In this document: positions 24,849-34,819 of the stretch, piece after piece
How the letters are laid out: the number at the start of each line of letters is the position of its first letter
How positions within the stretch are numbered: the stretch's first letter is position 1
Source: an uncultured Balneolaceae bacterium
GTDB lineage: Bacteria > Bacteroidota > Rhodothermia > Balneolales > Balneolaceae
DNA: 64,000 nucleotides
Direction: 5' to 3'
Assembly (NCBI GenBank): GCA_913057825.1
Contig: CAJXOW010000004.1
Coordinates: 1 to 64,000, forward strand
The notes under the pieces: generated by a model
Seen by the model: the letters and a program-made list of their open reading frames with translations, nothing else
The model's database searches: none
What the model was told of the DNA's origin: nothing
Translations under genes and position numbers: made by a program

Positions 24849-26321
24849 TCAACCCGATTCGTGAATCTTTTTCGCCTCACGAGCACCGGAACGAAGAGCT
24901 CCTTCCATGGTACTGCGCAGGATGGTCGTGTGTTCGCCGGCAAAGCGGATATTGCCGTGGGGTTTCTGCAGCGGTTCGAGATATTTGGTCACTTCACCGG
25001 GTGCCGGCCAGCTCAGACCTCCGAGTGCATAGGGATCTTCAGTCCACTTTTTGACATAGCTGTTCTGGTGATGTTTGCGGACGCCGGGATGAACTTTGTC
25101 GATACCCTGCAGCGTTCGTTCGATCAACTTCTTCTCCGGTAGTTCGGCAGCTCTTTCAGCGTTTTTCCCATCCCGATAGCTTTCCAGAATTGCGGGACCA
25201 TCTTTTCGTCCACTGTAACCGTTAATTTGATCAACATCAAGATCGGTATAGGCCGTGCCCGATTCGCCTCGTTCTTTCCAGTAGGGTGTGTCGACCGTAA
25301 GATACGTCCTCGTGAAATCAACATATGAGAGTTTATCTATTGCTTGCTGTTTTTCGGACGGCAAAGCGGGATCGAATTGAATCTTGTTCAGCACCCTGGT
25401 CGGGAACGTACATATCACCTGATCGGCCTCAAAGGTCCGGTGCGTTTCATTTTCCAGAGCCTCCACCTGCACGCCGTCACCTTGGTCGGTTACCTCCGAC
25501 ACTTCAACACCGTACTTAATGCGATCGCCCAGCTCCTCCGCCATCGCACGCGGCAGCTGATCATTTCCGCCGACCAGGATAAAGGGTTTACCTCCCATAA
25601 AGAGGCCAATGTCAGAGAATGCCATCGAAAGTGCGGAGGTCTGATGCGGGAGTCCGCCAAACCATTGCGTGTATTTAACGAGTTTCACCGCTCCCTCACT
25701 GGCTCCCTGAGAACGCATATACTCGGCCAGTGACTTATGGTCGAGCTTCACCATGGGAGCTTCATCCCAAGTATCCGGATTGGAAATTTCGGACGGCAGG
25801 CTGTCAATGATATACTTTTTGACGATGCCCATCGGACCCAGTTTCTGTTCCTCGGCTGTCAAATCATAGGGCCACTGGTCCATCTCCTTGGCCGTAAACC
25901 GCTTCCCGTTGAGATGATACACCGGATTCTCCGGCAAACTCCATATCGTTTTTTTCAAGTCATACTTTTTAATATACCGCAGCGCATGCGTAAACGTATT
26001 GGAAAAAGCCATACCTCCCTCCTCGGCATACAGCTTGCCCGGAAAAGAATCGCGGAGCGTAGATACACGTCCCCCGGGCCGTCTGCGCGCTTCCAGAACG
26101 GTGACATCGTGACCGGCCTCGACGAGTTCCAGTCCAGCCGCAAGTCCTGAAAGCCCTGCTCCCAGGACCAGTACCTTTTTCGGATTTTGGGTTGTTCCGG
26201 AGATCGGCGTAGCCCCCTGCAGCGAACCGGGCAGCATGATGCCGGCACCTACAGCGCCCATCCCCATCGTTAGCTGTTGCAAAAACGCTCGACGTGACAA
26301 GCTTTGTCCTTCATCCCCCAT
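24849..26321 (-). CDS. Tat-exported flavin amine oxidase
   Basis: A 490-residue flavoprotein of the monoamine oxidase/phytoene desaturase-like family. The N-terminus has a twin-arginine signal (SRRAFLQQ, Arg10-Arg11) and a hydrophobic stretch. The FAD dinucleotide motif GAGLSGLAAGLE (54-65) and the following LEARRRPGGR are intact, as is the C-terminal FAD-contact block GNIRFAGEHT. It would oxidise an amine or a related substrate in the periplasm with O2; the substrate cannot be told. It is followed closely by the broken DUF5916 gene. Confidence 0.9.
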   Translation of the reverse strand: MGDEGQSLSRRAFLQQLTMGMGAVGAGIMLPGSLQGATPISGTTQNPKKVLVLGAGLSGLAAGLELVEAGHDVTVLEARRRPGGRVSTLRDSFPGKLYAEEGGMAFSNTFTHALRYIKKYDLKKTIWSLPENPVYHLNGKRFTAKEMDQWPYDLTAEEQKLGPMGIVKKYIIDSLPSEISNPDTWDEAPMVKLDHKSLAEYMRSQGASEGAVKLVKYTQWFGGLPHQTSALSMAFSDIGLFMGGKPFILVGGNDQLPRAMAEELGDRIKYGVEVSEVTDQGDGVQVEALENETHRTFEADQVICTFPTRVLNKIQFDPALPSEKQQAIDKLSYVDFTRTYLTVDTPYWKERGESGTAYTDLDVDQINGYSGRKDGPAILESYRDGKNAERAAELPEKKLIERTLQGIDKVHPGVRKHHQNSYVKKWTEDPYALGGLSWPAPGEVTKYLEPLQKPHGNIRFAGEHTTILRSTMEGALRSGAREAKKIHESG

Positions 26322-26340
26322 AATAGGTAGTTTTTAATTT

Positions 26341-26416
26341 TGAAAGAGTGTTAAAAAACTGCGTGAAAATGCGATGAATAGTTTTATAACCGTCTGAAAG
26401 TATATTTGTACTTGAC
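26341..26416. repeat. 3'-flank repeat shared with 23270-23346
   Basis: About 75 bases here resemble those at 23270-23346, covering the last codons of the DUF5916-type tail and about 50 bases beyond. Common blocks include TTTTGAAAGAGTG versus ATTGAAAGAGTG, GCGATGAATAG versus GCAATGAATAG and CTGAAAGTATA versus CTGAAGGTATA. The similarity indicates a duplicated DUF5916 gene end. Confidence 0.75.
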
Positions 26417-26692
26417 TAAAAATAGGTCGTTAATTTCCTTGCGGGATACATCTGCAGGCGTCCGACTCACGCCCTTTGCGGTAATCTCAAACGCCCAGGT
26501 AAACACCATCGCCAGGGGAAAGCCCAGGATCACCGCAAAGACAATCATTTTCAACACCCACGGCGGCGCACCAAACGCGTCCGCAGCTATGGATGCAGCT
26601 TGAACCACTATCCACCCGGTTACGGCATACACTACCGCCACCTTATAGATGTTACGACGTTTTAGCTCCCTGAAGAACGTATTTAGATTCAT
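26384..26692 (-). pseudogene. Chimeric remnant: FlgO/TPR protein head fused to a DUF5916 tail
   Basis: A 102-residue frame. Residues 1-84 (NTFFRELKRRNIYKVAVVY, then WAFEITAKGVSRTP) match the membrane-anchoring head of the large TPR proteins at 30087, 32542 and 34820. The last ~17 residues (EINDLFLVKYKYTFRRL) match the extreme C-terminus of DUF5916 proteins (LIKYNYTFRW at 23313). Compared with that gene, the terminal Trp is Arg and the stop TGA has become TTA, with the next TAA used. This looks like the joint of a deletion that fused the two genes. Confidence 0.8.
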
Positions 26693-26812
26693 GATCCCCC
26701 AGCTTATTAAAGCCTACGAATAATACATATAAAATTATGTATTAATGAACAAGAAAAAAACCTATCTGGCCAACTTCTTCCGTGGCATTAATCGATATCC
26801 ACAGCGGTTTTT

Positions 26813-27400
26813 CTATTTCTTCTGAACGGTGTCCGGGGGACCTTTTTTCGGCATATTCTGAGGTTTCATGGAGATGTACGGCGTCTTGGGCTCCACCTCC
26901 GGCGGGAGCGGATCGGGCATCGGATCGCCCTTCGGTCCCAGCGATTTTAAATAGGCATAGATCGCCCGTGCGTCTTTTTCGCTGATTTTATTGATATTAA
27001 ACCACGGCATGGGAAGTTTGGCAAATTTCTCGGTATGCAGCAGATCAACCCATTGGTCTGCCGAGTAATTCTGAACGCTTAGGCGCAGATTGTCGGCATA
27101 CGTAGTGCCCCAGGGACCTCGCCAACCGACTTTACTGCCGAGAAAACGCTTATCTTCCGGGATGTTTCCTCTTTTCATGATGTAACCGGCGGTGTGACAA
27201 TCATTACAACCCCCAATAGTTACTAAATAACGACCGGCTTCCGCTTTGGATTCAGCTACCACGTGGGGTTCAGTCCCCTTTTTTTGGTTTTCGGCACTAC
27301 TCTGACAGCCGAACATCATAAAAAGAAATCCGAACAACAGCACTCCCTGCATCTTTCCAATAACACCCCATTTTCGCTCTACATTATAAGAACGGTACAT
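26813..27400 (-). CDS. Monohaem cytochrome c lipoprotein
   Basis: A 195-residue protein with a class-I cytochrome c domain. Haem is bound at CNDCH (65-69) and the distal ligand is probably the Met of LPMPWFNI. The N-terminus has a lipobox FMMFGC (Cys32). The start at 27400 is preferred because GGGAGGG precedes it by six bases, although Met17 would give a more ordinary signal peptide. The proline-rich tail (DPLPPEVEPKTP) is flexible. It should transfer electrons at the periplasmic face; the partner is unknown, though the Tat amine oxidase nearby is exported to the same compartment. Confidence 0.9.
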   Translation of the reverse strand: MYRSYNVERKWGVIGKMQGVLLFGFLFMMFGCQSSAENQKKGTEPHVVAESKAEAGRYLVTIGGCNDCHTAGYIMKRGNIPEDKRFLGSKVGWRGPWGTTYADNLRLSVQNYSADQWVDLLHTEKFAKLPMPWFNINKISEKDARAIYAYLKSLGPKGDPMPDPLPPEVEPKTPYISMKPQNMPKKGPPDTVQKK

Positions 27401-27656
27401 AATGAACCCTCCCCGATATTAGTTTTGGTTAGCGTACATTCTTTACGATACACACCTACGGCTGAAAATATACCCCTTCTTGTCAAACAATATTATTAGT
27501 TACCAAATAAATTCGCGCAATAAATAGCCTACCCCTATACACCAAATCAATAATAACGAAGAATATCTATTTTGTGGAAATTAATTTATATACTTCTACA
27601 GCTTTGTGCAAATAGATCCCCTTCACAAGATGGTTACAGCTATATTTTATTTTTTT

Positions 27657-28082
27657 TCAATATCTTTCATTCCACACCACCATATCCTCATACTCATCCC
27701 TTTCACGCAGAGTCCCGAGGAGGGCGGGGAAAAGATACCAACAATAGGCCGCCGCAAAATAATCCCATTGCGAAACCTTGCGAAACGCATTCATAGCTTT
27801 ATCGGGGCGTTGCAAGGCGGACAGGATCAAGCCGGTGGAGACATAATCCGGTTCTCGTCGGACCCGCTCAAGCTGTTTTTCGGCCTTGCCTGCCACTCCC
27901 TGTACCTTGTGTACGATCGCCATCAGCGTTTTGGTTCTTGCATTGGACCATACTCCCTCCCCGGGAACCAACGCATCCGCCTCTTCCAGGGCAAACAACG
28001 CATCCGAATACTGCCGGTTGTGGTACAGGGCCAGCCGATTGGGGCCGGAGATAAAAGATTGCTTTAAAATTGCCCTGTTCAT
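27657..28082 (-). pseudogene. C-terminal remnant of a TPR-repeat protein
   Basis: A 141-residue frame without signal peptide, membrane segment or upstream domain. It holds TPR-like helices (SDALFALEEADALVPG; STGLILSALQRPDKAMNAF) and an end resembling C-termini of FlgO/TPR proteins (PALLGTLRERDEYEDMV). The first ~8 codons after the ATG do not look related. Together with the orphan head at 26384 it suggests that one more TPR gene once stood here. It could still be translated. Confidence 0.6.
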
Positions 28083-28332
28083 CCCGTAACTCAGGGGAAC
28101 CCAGTATATAAAGCGTAACCATCTTGACCTATGGCCTCTTTAAAAATCTACTTCCACTCTTAGATATCAATCTAAGAAACATCTAGAAGCTGGCAAAGAG
28201 TGGCATTTATCTTCCACATCGAAGCAGAAACATGAAAGTTTTTCATTCTTTTTTTGTAGGTCCTATCGCATGGTTTCTATTCGAATTTAACTCATAATCC
28301 AACTAAAAAATAGTTTCGGGAGGTTTAGCTTT

Positions 28333-29178
28333 ATGTTTTTTAATGAACAAGGTAATCCGTCTGAATCTTCTATTGACCGTTTTAAATACCCTATACATGT
28401 TGTCACGCTTTTCCTTTTGTTGTGCACACCACTGTTGTTAATCAGCTGCAGCGACAATCCCGCGTCCACCGATAATAATGATGATAATAAGGTGAACAGG
28501 GAAGTAGCCTGGGAACAGACGCTCGAGTCTAACGCCAATAACTGGCTCACCGACGAAGTCAGCGGTCCCACCGGTTGGTGCGGAGATATTGTACATCATA
28601 CCTCCAACAACGGTCCCTATGAAGCCTCCAACGGATCCGGCTACGCAATTGCAGAACATGGCGCGTGCAACGATTACTGGCAGGAAAACGGCTTTCCCAG
28701 CAGCGGTCCCTACGCCTTTTACGGGAAACGATTCGATCAATGGCCATCCGGCGGCTTTGCCCAGAGTTTGGATATCTTTCTCAATCCCGCCTGGGCGGCC
28801 GGTCCCGAAGGTTCTGTCTTCACGTTTTCCAATGCGTTTCGCTTACTGGATGGAGAATATCCGAACAATTTAAGATACGTATACATACCGGTTACGAAGA
28901 AAAACGGGAAAATGCGGGTGGCCGGAAATGAAATTTCCGGGAGAGGCTGGTATAACTTTCATGTTGATTTCACCGATAACGAAGGAAATCTCCAGGTCCA
29001 ATTCACCTTGCGGCGAGATGGCAACCAACTGTTTACCGAGGAGCTGACAGAAACGGCCATCAGCGAGGAAAAAACATCCTCTTTTGAGGCCAACAATATC
29101 GGCAACGGGTATGCCTGGTTTGTAGCTATTAATCCGAATCTCCGCATTCCCTTTGACGAACAAGAGCGACTTGAGTAA
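28333..29178 (+). CDS. Secreted lipoprotein of unknown function
   Basis: A 281-residue lipoprotein with GGGAGG well placed before the ATG. After a long n-region, the lipobox LLISC leads to an Asn/Asp-rich linker (STDNNDDNKVNRE). The mature domain is rich in Trp, Gly and Tyr with four cysteines in two blocks (WCGDIV, HGACNDYW), and probable beta-sandwich periodicity. I recognise no family. It resembles carbohydrate-related secreted proteins in composition only. Transcribed alone; an 18-base palindrome (CTTAGATATCAATCTAAG) lies about 150 bases upstream. Confidence 0.75.
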   Translation: MFFNEQGNPSESSIDRFKYPIHVVTLFLLLCTPLLLISCSDNPASTDNNDDNKVNREVAWEQTLESNANNWLTDEVSGPTGWCGDIVHHTSNNGPYEASNGSGYAIAEHGACNDYWQENGFPSSGPYAFYGKRFDQWPSGGFAQSLDIFLNPAWAAGPEGSVFTFSNAFRLLDGEYPNNLRYVYIPVTKKNGKMRVAGNEISGRGWYNFHVDFTDNEGNLQVQFTLRRDGNQLFTEELTETAISEEKTSSFEANNIGNGYAWFVAINPNLRIPFDEQERLE

Positions 29179-29537
29179 GGTTTGTCTGCTGGTTTGTTGG
29201 CAAATTTAAAATCCCGAAATGTTTATTCATACTCCCTACATCCAGGGGACTATCGAGCAAAAGGGCTTACTCAGGGGATACTCGTGGACCGGCGGGGGAT
29301 AGTACCGTTTGCCAAGGCGCTACCAGATAACCGCTGAATACAAACGGGCATCCTGATATTTTATCCGGTCAGCTAAAGGGTAAGTGCTCACAAGTTCGAT
29401 AGTTCCCCTGGCTTTAATGTTAAGACTGAATAACGCTAGTTTTGCAAAGTACGAGTATTTTAGTTCAGATTTTGAAACTTAATTAAAATACCCTCGACAT
29501 GTGGATCGATAGCTCTATACATACATCCTTCAGTACC
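29179..29537. other. Intergenic region without a supported gene
   Basis: About 360 bases between two lipoprotein genes. No frame, repeat or strong hairpin was recognised; it should contain the promoter of the next gene. Confidence 0.5.
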
Positions 29538-30035
29538 ATGCCCCTCAAATATGTTGTGCTTATACTTTTGGGGTTAATGACAACTCTTGTAATTCAATGC
29601 AATGACTCTTCACCAACCGGTAATGATCCGAATCCTCCTCCAACTGCGCCAGATACGGTAGACTATTCACAAATAATGGGCGAATGGGAAGGAGCTCTAC
29701 CCTATCAAAATCCAAGAGAGGATAATTATGAAAGTGATTCCCTATATTTTACACACTTTGAAATCACCAGAAAAAGAGCAGCTGTTGGCGACTCGGTTGG
29801 CATTACGAGATGGGATAACAGGGACGAATATTGCACTGGAACACTAACGGCCCATACACCATCGGGGGATACTACCATGATTACAATATCAAACATTAAT
29901 GCGCAATCTTCATCGGTATGCGGACACAGAACTGACTTGGACATGCCGCTTCAACATTTCAGCAATGAGAACCAGGAGTATATAAAGGTGCTTACTGACT
30001 CTATCGTGGCTCCTGGAAAATTATATCCCAAATAA
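29538..30035 (+). CDS. Small lipoprotein of unknown function
   Basis: A 165-residue lipoprotein: MPLKYVVLILLG leads to a lipobox LVIQC, a proline/asparagine-rich linker (GNDPNPPPTAPDT), then a compact domain with two cysteines (EYCTGTL, SSVCGHR) that could form a disulfide. I chose the ATG at 29538; an ATG at 29499 would add 13 residues before the signal peptide. No family recognised. The gene converges on the TPR protein at 30087. Confidence 0.7.
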   Translation: MPLKYVVLILLGLMTTLVIQCNDSSPTGNDPNPPPTAPDTVDYSQIMGEWEGALPYQNPREDNYESDSLYFTHFEITRKRAAVGDSVGITRWDNRDEYCTGTLTAHTPSGDTTMITISNINAQSSSVCGHRTDLDMPLQHFSNENQEYIKVLTDSIVAPGKLYPK

Positions 30036-30086
30036 GTTCTTATTGAAAAATTCATCCAGAAAATCAGTATTACAATTAGTGGGCCT

Positions 30087-32417
30087 TTACCGTTCTTTCT
30101 GAACCACTATTCTAACTTCACGCCCGGCCAGATTCATGGTTTTGGTCTTAATCTCGGCCTTCTCCGATTTAACCAACTGTTCCAGCCGCTCCCGGGCTTG
30201 CTGGACGCGGGGCTGCAATTCCGGGTCGGCCTTCTTCCAGGCTTTAATAAAACGGCGGTAGGCGGCAGCCGCTTTTTTAGGTTTGTTCATCTGTTCATAT
30301 AGCCGTCCCAGCCGATCGTGGGTCAATGGATAGTGCCATGCCGCCACATACCAGTCTTCAGCTTTTCCCAATTGTCCCATCTCACGATATAGATCCCCCC
30401 GCCAAATGGCTCCAAATAGAAATGCCGCATTAGCTCGACTCCAATGATCGGCTGCTTCTTTAAGCTTCCCATTTCGCCATGCCGCATAACCTTTAAGCTC
30501 ATTTTTTGTCATTTCTATCATATTATCGTAGCTCTGATCTCCCCAAAAACTATCAGCTAATACCCGATAGTTGTTAGCCAATTTATTCAACTCATCCGCT
30601 TTACCCAGTTTTACGAGATCTATCCCTGCACAAATCAATGGTATAGGCGTTGGTTCAGCAGGGAAATTATCGACATCAAAACCGGAAGTGGTTATCGAAT
30701 CAGGAATATTATAACCTACACTTAATTGAAGTGCATGATAACAAGACCATTGTTGTCTGCCAGTATTGATTTGCCGGAAGTAGTTATAAGCCTGTTGGAT
30801 CTTCCCGCGATTTAATGCATTTCTCACCAGCAAACGAGTCAAATTATCATGGTCCGTATCTTTTCTTTTTCGGAGGATATGAAGAACTTCATCATAAACC
30901 TCAATCTCGTTGGGATGCGTGAATGAATATATAGGCTGAGGGAATTTCAACCTAACGGAAAGAGTATCCAGTTCTCGGCGAGCGCTTTGCTGTTGATCCG
31001 CGTTACCAAAAATCAGTTTCCAATAGGTTTGAAAGCGGGTCTTTTGAATGCCATCCGGATGCTTTTCAATACGACGAGCGGCCAACGCGCTGTCGTGATG
31101 AAACGACATTGCCAGGGTGACCAGATGGGTGTAATAGGGGGCGACTCCCGGATCAAGTTGATTGGCTTTTTGAAACGCTTTATCCGCCTCGGGCCATCCA
31201 CCCGGGACAAATCCATGATACAGAACTTCTCCATACAGATACCAAATTTGCGGATCATCCGGGTATTTATCGGTTAACTGACGCAGGGTATCAGAAACAG
31301 CTACATTCTTCCTTTGTGCCACAAATAAATGAAAAGCTTGAAGGCGGTTTCGCTCACGAGGCGATAAGCGTTGGGAAAGCTTCAAAGCGTTTTTTATTGA
31401 GGCAGTCGGCACCTCTCCTGTCCACCAGCGACTCAAGGCCAGGCGAACATAAGCGAGGGCAAAGGAGGTGTCCTCCCGAGTAGCTTCCCTAAAGTCCCGA
31501 ACAGCCGCTTCGTATTTGCCGGCACGGTATTTTCGTTCGCCCGACAAAAAAGATTTGAGGGCGGAAAGTGAAGTGGTAGTCAGCTTGGCCAGGTTAACCG
31601 ATGGCAAGGCTTCCCCACTCTTCTCCAGCATAACGCCCAACACCTGTCTTGTGAGGCTGTCGGCCAAATGGGAGACACGGTCCGTCGAACCCCGAACCTC
31701 GACCTGTCCCAGCTCTTTCCCCGATCCGGTAGCATGAACATCCGCTGCAAATCGCAATTCCTCTCCCATTTGTACTGCTGATCCGATGACGGCATAACCG
31801 GCTCCGACTTGTTGGGCCACCGTTAGCGCTTCATCCTTCGTTACACCACTTCCTTTCTTTGTGTAGTTTTCCCAGCGTGCAAAGATTGTGCGATCGGCAA
31901 TGGCACGAAAACCGGCCGCTCCATCCAGTCCGGTGCTGAGCATGGTGACCATTCCGTCGCGCCATGTGTCGGCACCCGCCCCCGATACCTGGAAGGGAAG
32001 CACCGCCACGGTCCGTTCCCTAACCTCAGGTTCGGATGTACCACCGTCCGGCCAGAACCAATACCCGAGGGCCGCAATGATTAAAAACGCAGTCAGTGTC
32101 AGCAAAACGGGAGCCGTAGATTGCATGCTTTCAGCCTCGCGGTTCGGCGGAGGCTCGTCTGTATTCGGCGTTTTACGGATCCCTTCCGGGCTCATTTCAA
32201 AGGCCCAGGCCACCACCAGGGCGATAGGAAAGCCGATAATCAGGATAGCAAGGAAAAATTGATCGGCCCAGCCGGGCAGTTTCGTAGCGGGAATAAGCAG
32301 ATCAACCGCCTGCATCCCGAAGAATCCCACCACGATGTAGGTAATGGCCACCTTGTAAACATTCCGGCGCCTGAGCTCACGAAAGAAGGTTTGTATGTGT
32401 CGAAAAAAGTGACTCAT
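30087..32417 (-). CDS. Membrane-anchored FlgO/TPR protein (paralogue 1)
   Basis: A 776-residue protein. Residues 1-85 form the family head: FFRELRRRNVYKVAITYIV, two hydrophobic segments, and WAFEMSPEGIRKTP. A third membrane segment (about 100-120) precedes a FlgO/TolB-N-like domain (TVAVLPFQVSGAGADTWRDG to about 270) and then many TPR helices to the end. Such proteins are common in these bacteria; they lack an effector domain here and probably scaffold protein complexes at the inner membrane. The best match in the window is the plus-strand gene at 34820 (same length and domain order), so they are recent paralogues. Confidence 0.85.
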   Translation of the reverse strand: MSHFFRHIQTFFRELRRRNVYKVAITYIVVGFFGMQAVDLLIPATKLPGWADQFFLAILIIGFPIALVVAWAFEMSPEGIRKTPNTDEPPPNREAESMQSTAPVLLTLTAFLIIAALGYWFWPDGGTSEPEVRERTVAVLPFQVSGAGADTWRDGMVTMLSTGLDGAAGFRAIADRTIFARWENYTKKGSGVTKDEALTVAQQVGAGYAVIGSAVQMGEELRFAADVHATGSGKELGQVEVRGSTDRVSHLADSLTRQVLGVMLEKSGEALPSVNLAKLTTTSLSALKSFLSGERKYRAGKYEAAVRDFREATREDTSFALAYVRLALSRWWTGEVPTASIKNALKLSQRLSPRERNRLQAFHLFVAQRKNVAVSDTLRQLTDKYPDDPQIWYLYGEVLYHGFVPGGWPEADKAFQKANQLDPGVAPYYTHLVTLAMSFHHDSALAARRIEKHPDGIQKTRFQTYWKLIFGNADQQQSARRELDTLSVRLKFPQPIYSFTHPNEIEVYDEVLHILRKRKDTDHDNLTRLLVRNALNRGKIQQAYNYFRQINTGRQQWSCYHALQLSVGYNIPDSITTSGFDVDNFPAEPTPIPLICAGIDLVKLGKADELNKLANNYRVLADSFWGDQSYDNMIEMTKNELKGYAAWRNGKLKEAADHWSRANAAFLFGAIWRGDLYREMGQLGKAEDWYVAAWHYPLTHDRLGRLYEQMNKPKKAAAAYRRFIKAWKKADPELQPRVQQARERLEQLVKSEKAEIKTKTMNLAGREVRIVVQKER

Positions 32418-32541
32418 TGATGGAGCTTTGTTCTATACTTCAACATGTTTACTTCTATGACTGGCTCAATTTATCCAGGAGTTGGGTTAATCGATTTATC
32501 ATTGACTTTAGCTACGACATTTTTGATCCATGAGAACGAAT

Positions 32542-34362
32542 TCATTCAGTTCCTGCCCCCTCTGATGCATAACCAACTGCAGCCTCTTGAACTACCCTAT
32601 GAACATCACGGTTAACAAGGATATAGGGCTCAACCTTTACACCGGCTTCATTGAGCCGTTCATAAAAATTGGGAATAGCGGATTTGGCAAATGGAATTAT
32701 TCCTCCCATGATATGGGTTAATTCCATCAGTTGCTGCGGCCCCAATTGGGAACTATCCACCTCGCGTGCGATCCGGTTGGCCTGCTCATTGTTGCCGGCT
32801 GCAAAATGGGCCAAGCCTCTTTCCAGTTTCAAATTGTAGTCAGTTTCTTTGATCCCGGGTACTTCATTACCTTTAAATCCCTCCACAAGAGATGGCCATT
32901 GAGGAACGACGCGCTGTTCCAGGGATTTTGCCTCTTCGATACGCCCAGCATCCAATAAGGCAAACAACTTTTTATACAACATCGCACTTACATTACGCAT
33001 TCTAATCTTATCATATATCTTCAACGCTGTATCCTTACGGCCCAGCATGAAATACGAGTTTGCCAGCCTGACTCGCATCGACTTACTGTTGGGGTCTCGC
33101 TTGATAGTCCGTTTCAGAAGTGAGCTAGCAAATTGCGCATGTCCAGTGATCACTAATAAATTGTGCTCCCAGCTGCAACAGGAGCGGACGTACTTACGCT
33201 GAAGCTTTTCGTCTTTTTTAAGTTTACGTATGAGATGATCCACAGAACTCCAATCATCTGAAAAATAGGTCCGTACCAATCGATACTTGAACTGCAGGCC
33301 CGTCGTATCCGAATGGCGGATCGCCTTGTTCAGATCCTTGAGCATCAATTCATGAGCTTTTTCATTGGACAGCGAATCCGAAGGCGGCGATAGCAAACCG
33401 CTGATCATATGATAGAAAGCATCACTGTGATTAAAATGGGCCGCTGCAAAACCGGGATCCATCGACGTCGCTTTTTCAAACCACGTATTCGCTTTCCATA
33501 ATAAGTCGATATCCTCTCCTGATCCATGCGCCTTCCCATATAGCTCCATCCCCTTCAGATATGCCTCATACGCCCGGACATTACGCGTCCCGAACATGAA
33601 CATTTTGCGGCGCTTGTCCTCGTTTAAATACACATCCAACGCCGAGGCAATACTTTCGGCAATATCTTCCTGAATGGCAAATACCGAGTCAACGTGGCGG
33701 TCATAGGTCTTTGACCACAGGTGCGACCGATCTTCGGCGCGAATCAACTGGACAGTGACTCGCAAGTCATCTTTATGGCGGCGGACCGACCCCTCGACAA
33801 TGTGATTTACATTCAGCGTATCCGCAATCTGATGCAGCGGCACATCCTTATCGCGATAATAAAAGGAGGAGTTTTTGGCAGTCACTTTTAATCCGGGCAG
33901 ACGCGCCAGGCTGTTCAGCAGTTCCTCAGCCAACCCATCGGCAAACCATTGCTGATCTTTATCCGGTGAATAATCGTCAAACGGCAAGACGGCCACCGAC
34001 GGTTGCTGTTCCACCGTATTTGCTTGGCTACCAGAGGTATTGGAAGTATGGTAGGTCCCCGCCCACCAGATACGCTCGGCCGCCAACAACACCACCGCAA
34101 GGCTAAGAAGCCCGATGATCCAGTAGTTTAGCGACCGACCCGTTTCATGGCTGATCGATGCTTCTTCCGGTACGTCACGAGTGCGCTGAATGCCCTCCGG
34201 AGTGATTTCAAACGCCCAGGCAAAGACCAGAGCGATTGGAAAACCGATTAAAACAAGCAGAATCACGAATTTGGTCGTCCATTCCGGCATCTCCAGGACC
34301 GGAAATACGTTGGTTGCAACCTGGATAATAATCCAGCCCGTCAGGCCATAGGTAACCGCCAC
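32542..34362 (-). CDS. Membrane-anchored FlgO/TPR protein (paralogue 2), start codon uncertain
   Basis: A 606-residue protein as read from a GTG at 34362: membrane segments, WAFEITPEGIQRTR, a TolB-N/FlgO domain (PSVAVLPFDDYSPDKDQQWF with its typical FADGLAEELLN) and TPR helices. The GTG start removes part of the family head. The frame stays open upstream for 31 codons and encodes NFFRELKRRNIYKV, which aligns with the heads of the paralogues, but no ATG, GTG or TTG is found there. An ATT at 34419 preceded by GGGGGA is the best upstream candidate. Either a rare ATT start is used or the original ATG has mutated. Confidence 0.78.
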   Translation of the reverse strand: MAVTYGLTGWIIIQVATNVFPVLEMPEWTTKFVILLVLIGFPIALVFAWAFEITPEGIQRTRDVPEEASISHETGRSLNYWIIGLLSLAVVLLAAERIWWAGTYHTSNTSGSQANTVEQQPSVAVLPFDDYSPDKDQQWFADGLAEELLNSLARLPGLKVTAKNSSFYYRDKDVPLHQIADTLNVNHIVEGSVRRHKDDLRVTVQLIRAEDRSHLWSKTYDRHVDSVFAIQEDIAESIASALDVYLNEDKRRKMFMFGTRNVRAYEAYLKGMELYGKAHGSGEDIDLLWKANTWFEKATSMDPGFAAAHFNHSDAFYHMISGLLSPPSDSLSNEKAHELMLKDLNKAIRHSDTTGLQFKYRLVRTYFSDDWSSVDHLIRKLKKDEKLQRKYVRSCCSWEHNLLVITGHAQFASSLLKRTIKRDPNSKSMRVRLANSYFMLGRKDTALKIYDKIRMRNVSAMLYKKLFALLDAGRIEEAKSLEQRVVPQWPSLVEGFKGNEVPGIKETDYNLKLERGLAHFAAGNNEQANRIAREVDSSQLGPQQLMELTHIMGGIIPFAKSAIPNFYERLNEAGVKVEPYILVNRDVHRVVQEAAVGYASEGAGTE

Positions 34363-34419
34363 CTTATAAATATTACGACGTTTTAGCTCCCTGAAAAAGT
34401 TTTTTAATCTTTTATAAAT

Positions 34420-34819
34420 GGAAATTCCCCCGTATCTAAAATAACCAGTTAGCCTTTAACCTATTCCCCATTCATTTCCTCATTATTTAATAGTAAGATA
34501 AATTTATTCTTTTGCAAATACGGCATGGAAACTTGTTCATATTCTCCTTGTGCCCTGGAATTCGATAGGGCTTTTCACTAATCTGCTGACACCTAGCAAA
34601 ATGAATTCCCATGAAGTGAATAATCTGTCTCAACCCGACGGCTGCCGGTATTCTCGTTACGGTAGGTGAGTCCGGTCGACCCCTCCTCTATGACAGCCTT
34701 TGAATTAATCTACTTTTCATTTGATATACTTCTGGCACCATCTATTTTACATTAAAGGAAGGTAACAGGTAAATTACAAACAGCCAGAGGATTACGGGTC
34801 ACTAAACAGAGGATGAGAT
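34420..34819. other. Divergent promoter region of two TPR genes
   Basis: About 400 bases between divergent FlgO/TPR genes. No gene is visible. GAGGAT precedes the start at 34820. I saw no clear operator. Confidence 0.5.

Noticed and set aside
27868-28122. 84-codon alternative frame over the TPR remnant
   Set aside because: Gly/Arg-rich shadow; the TPR-like frame is more credible.
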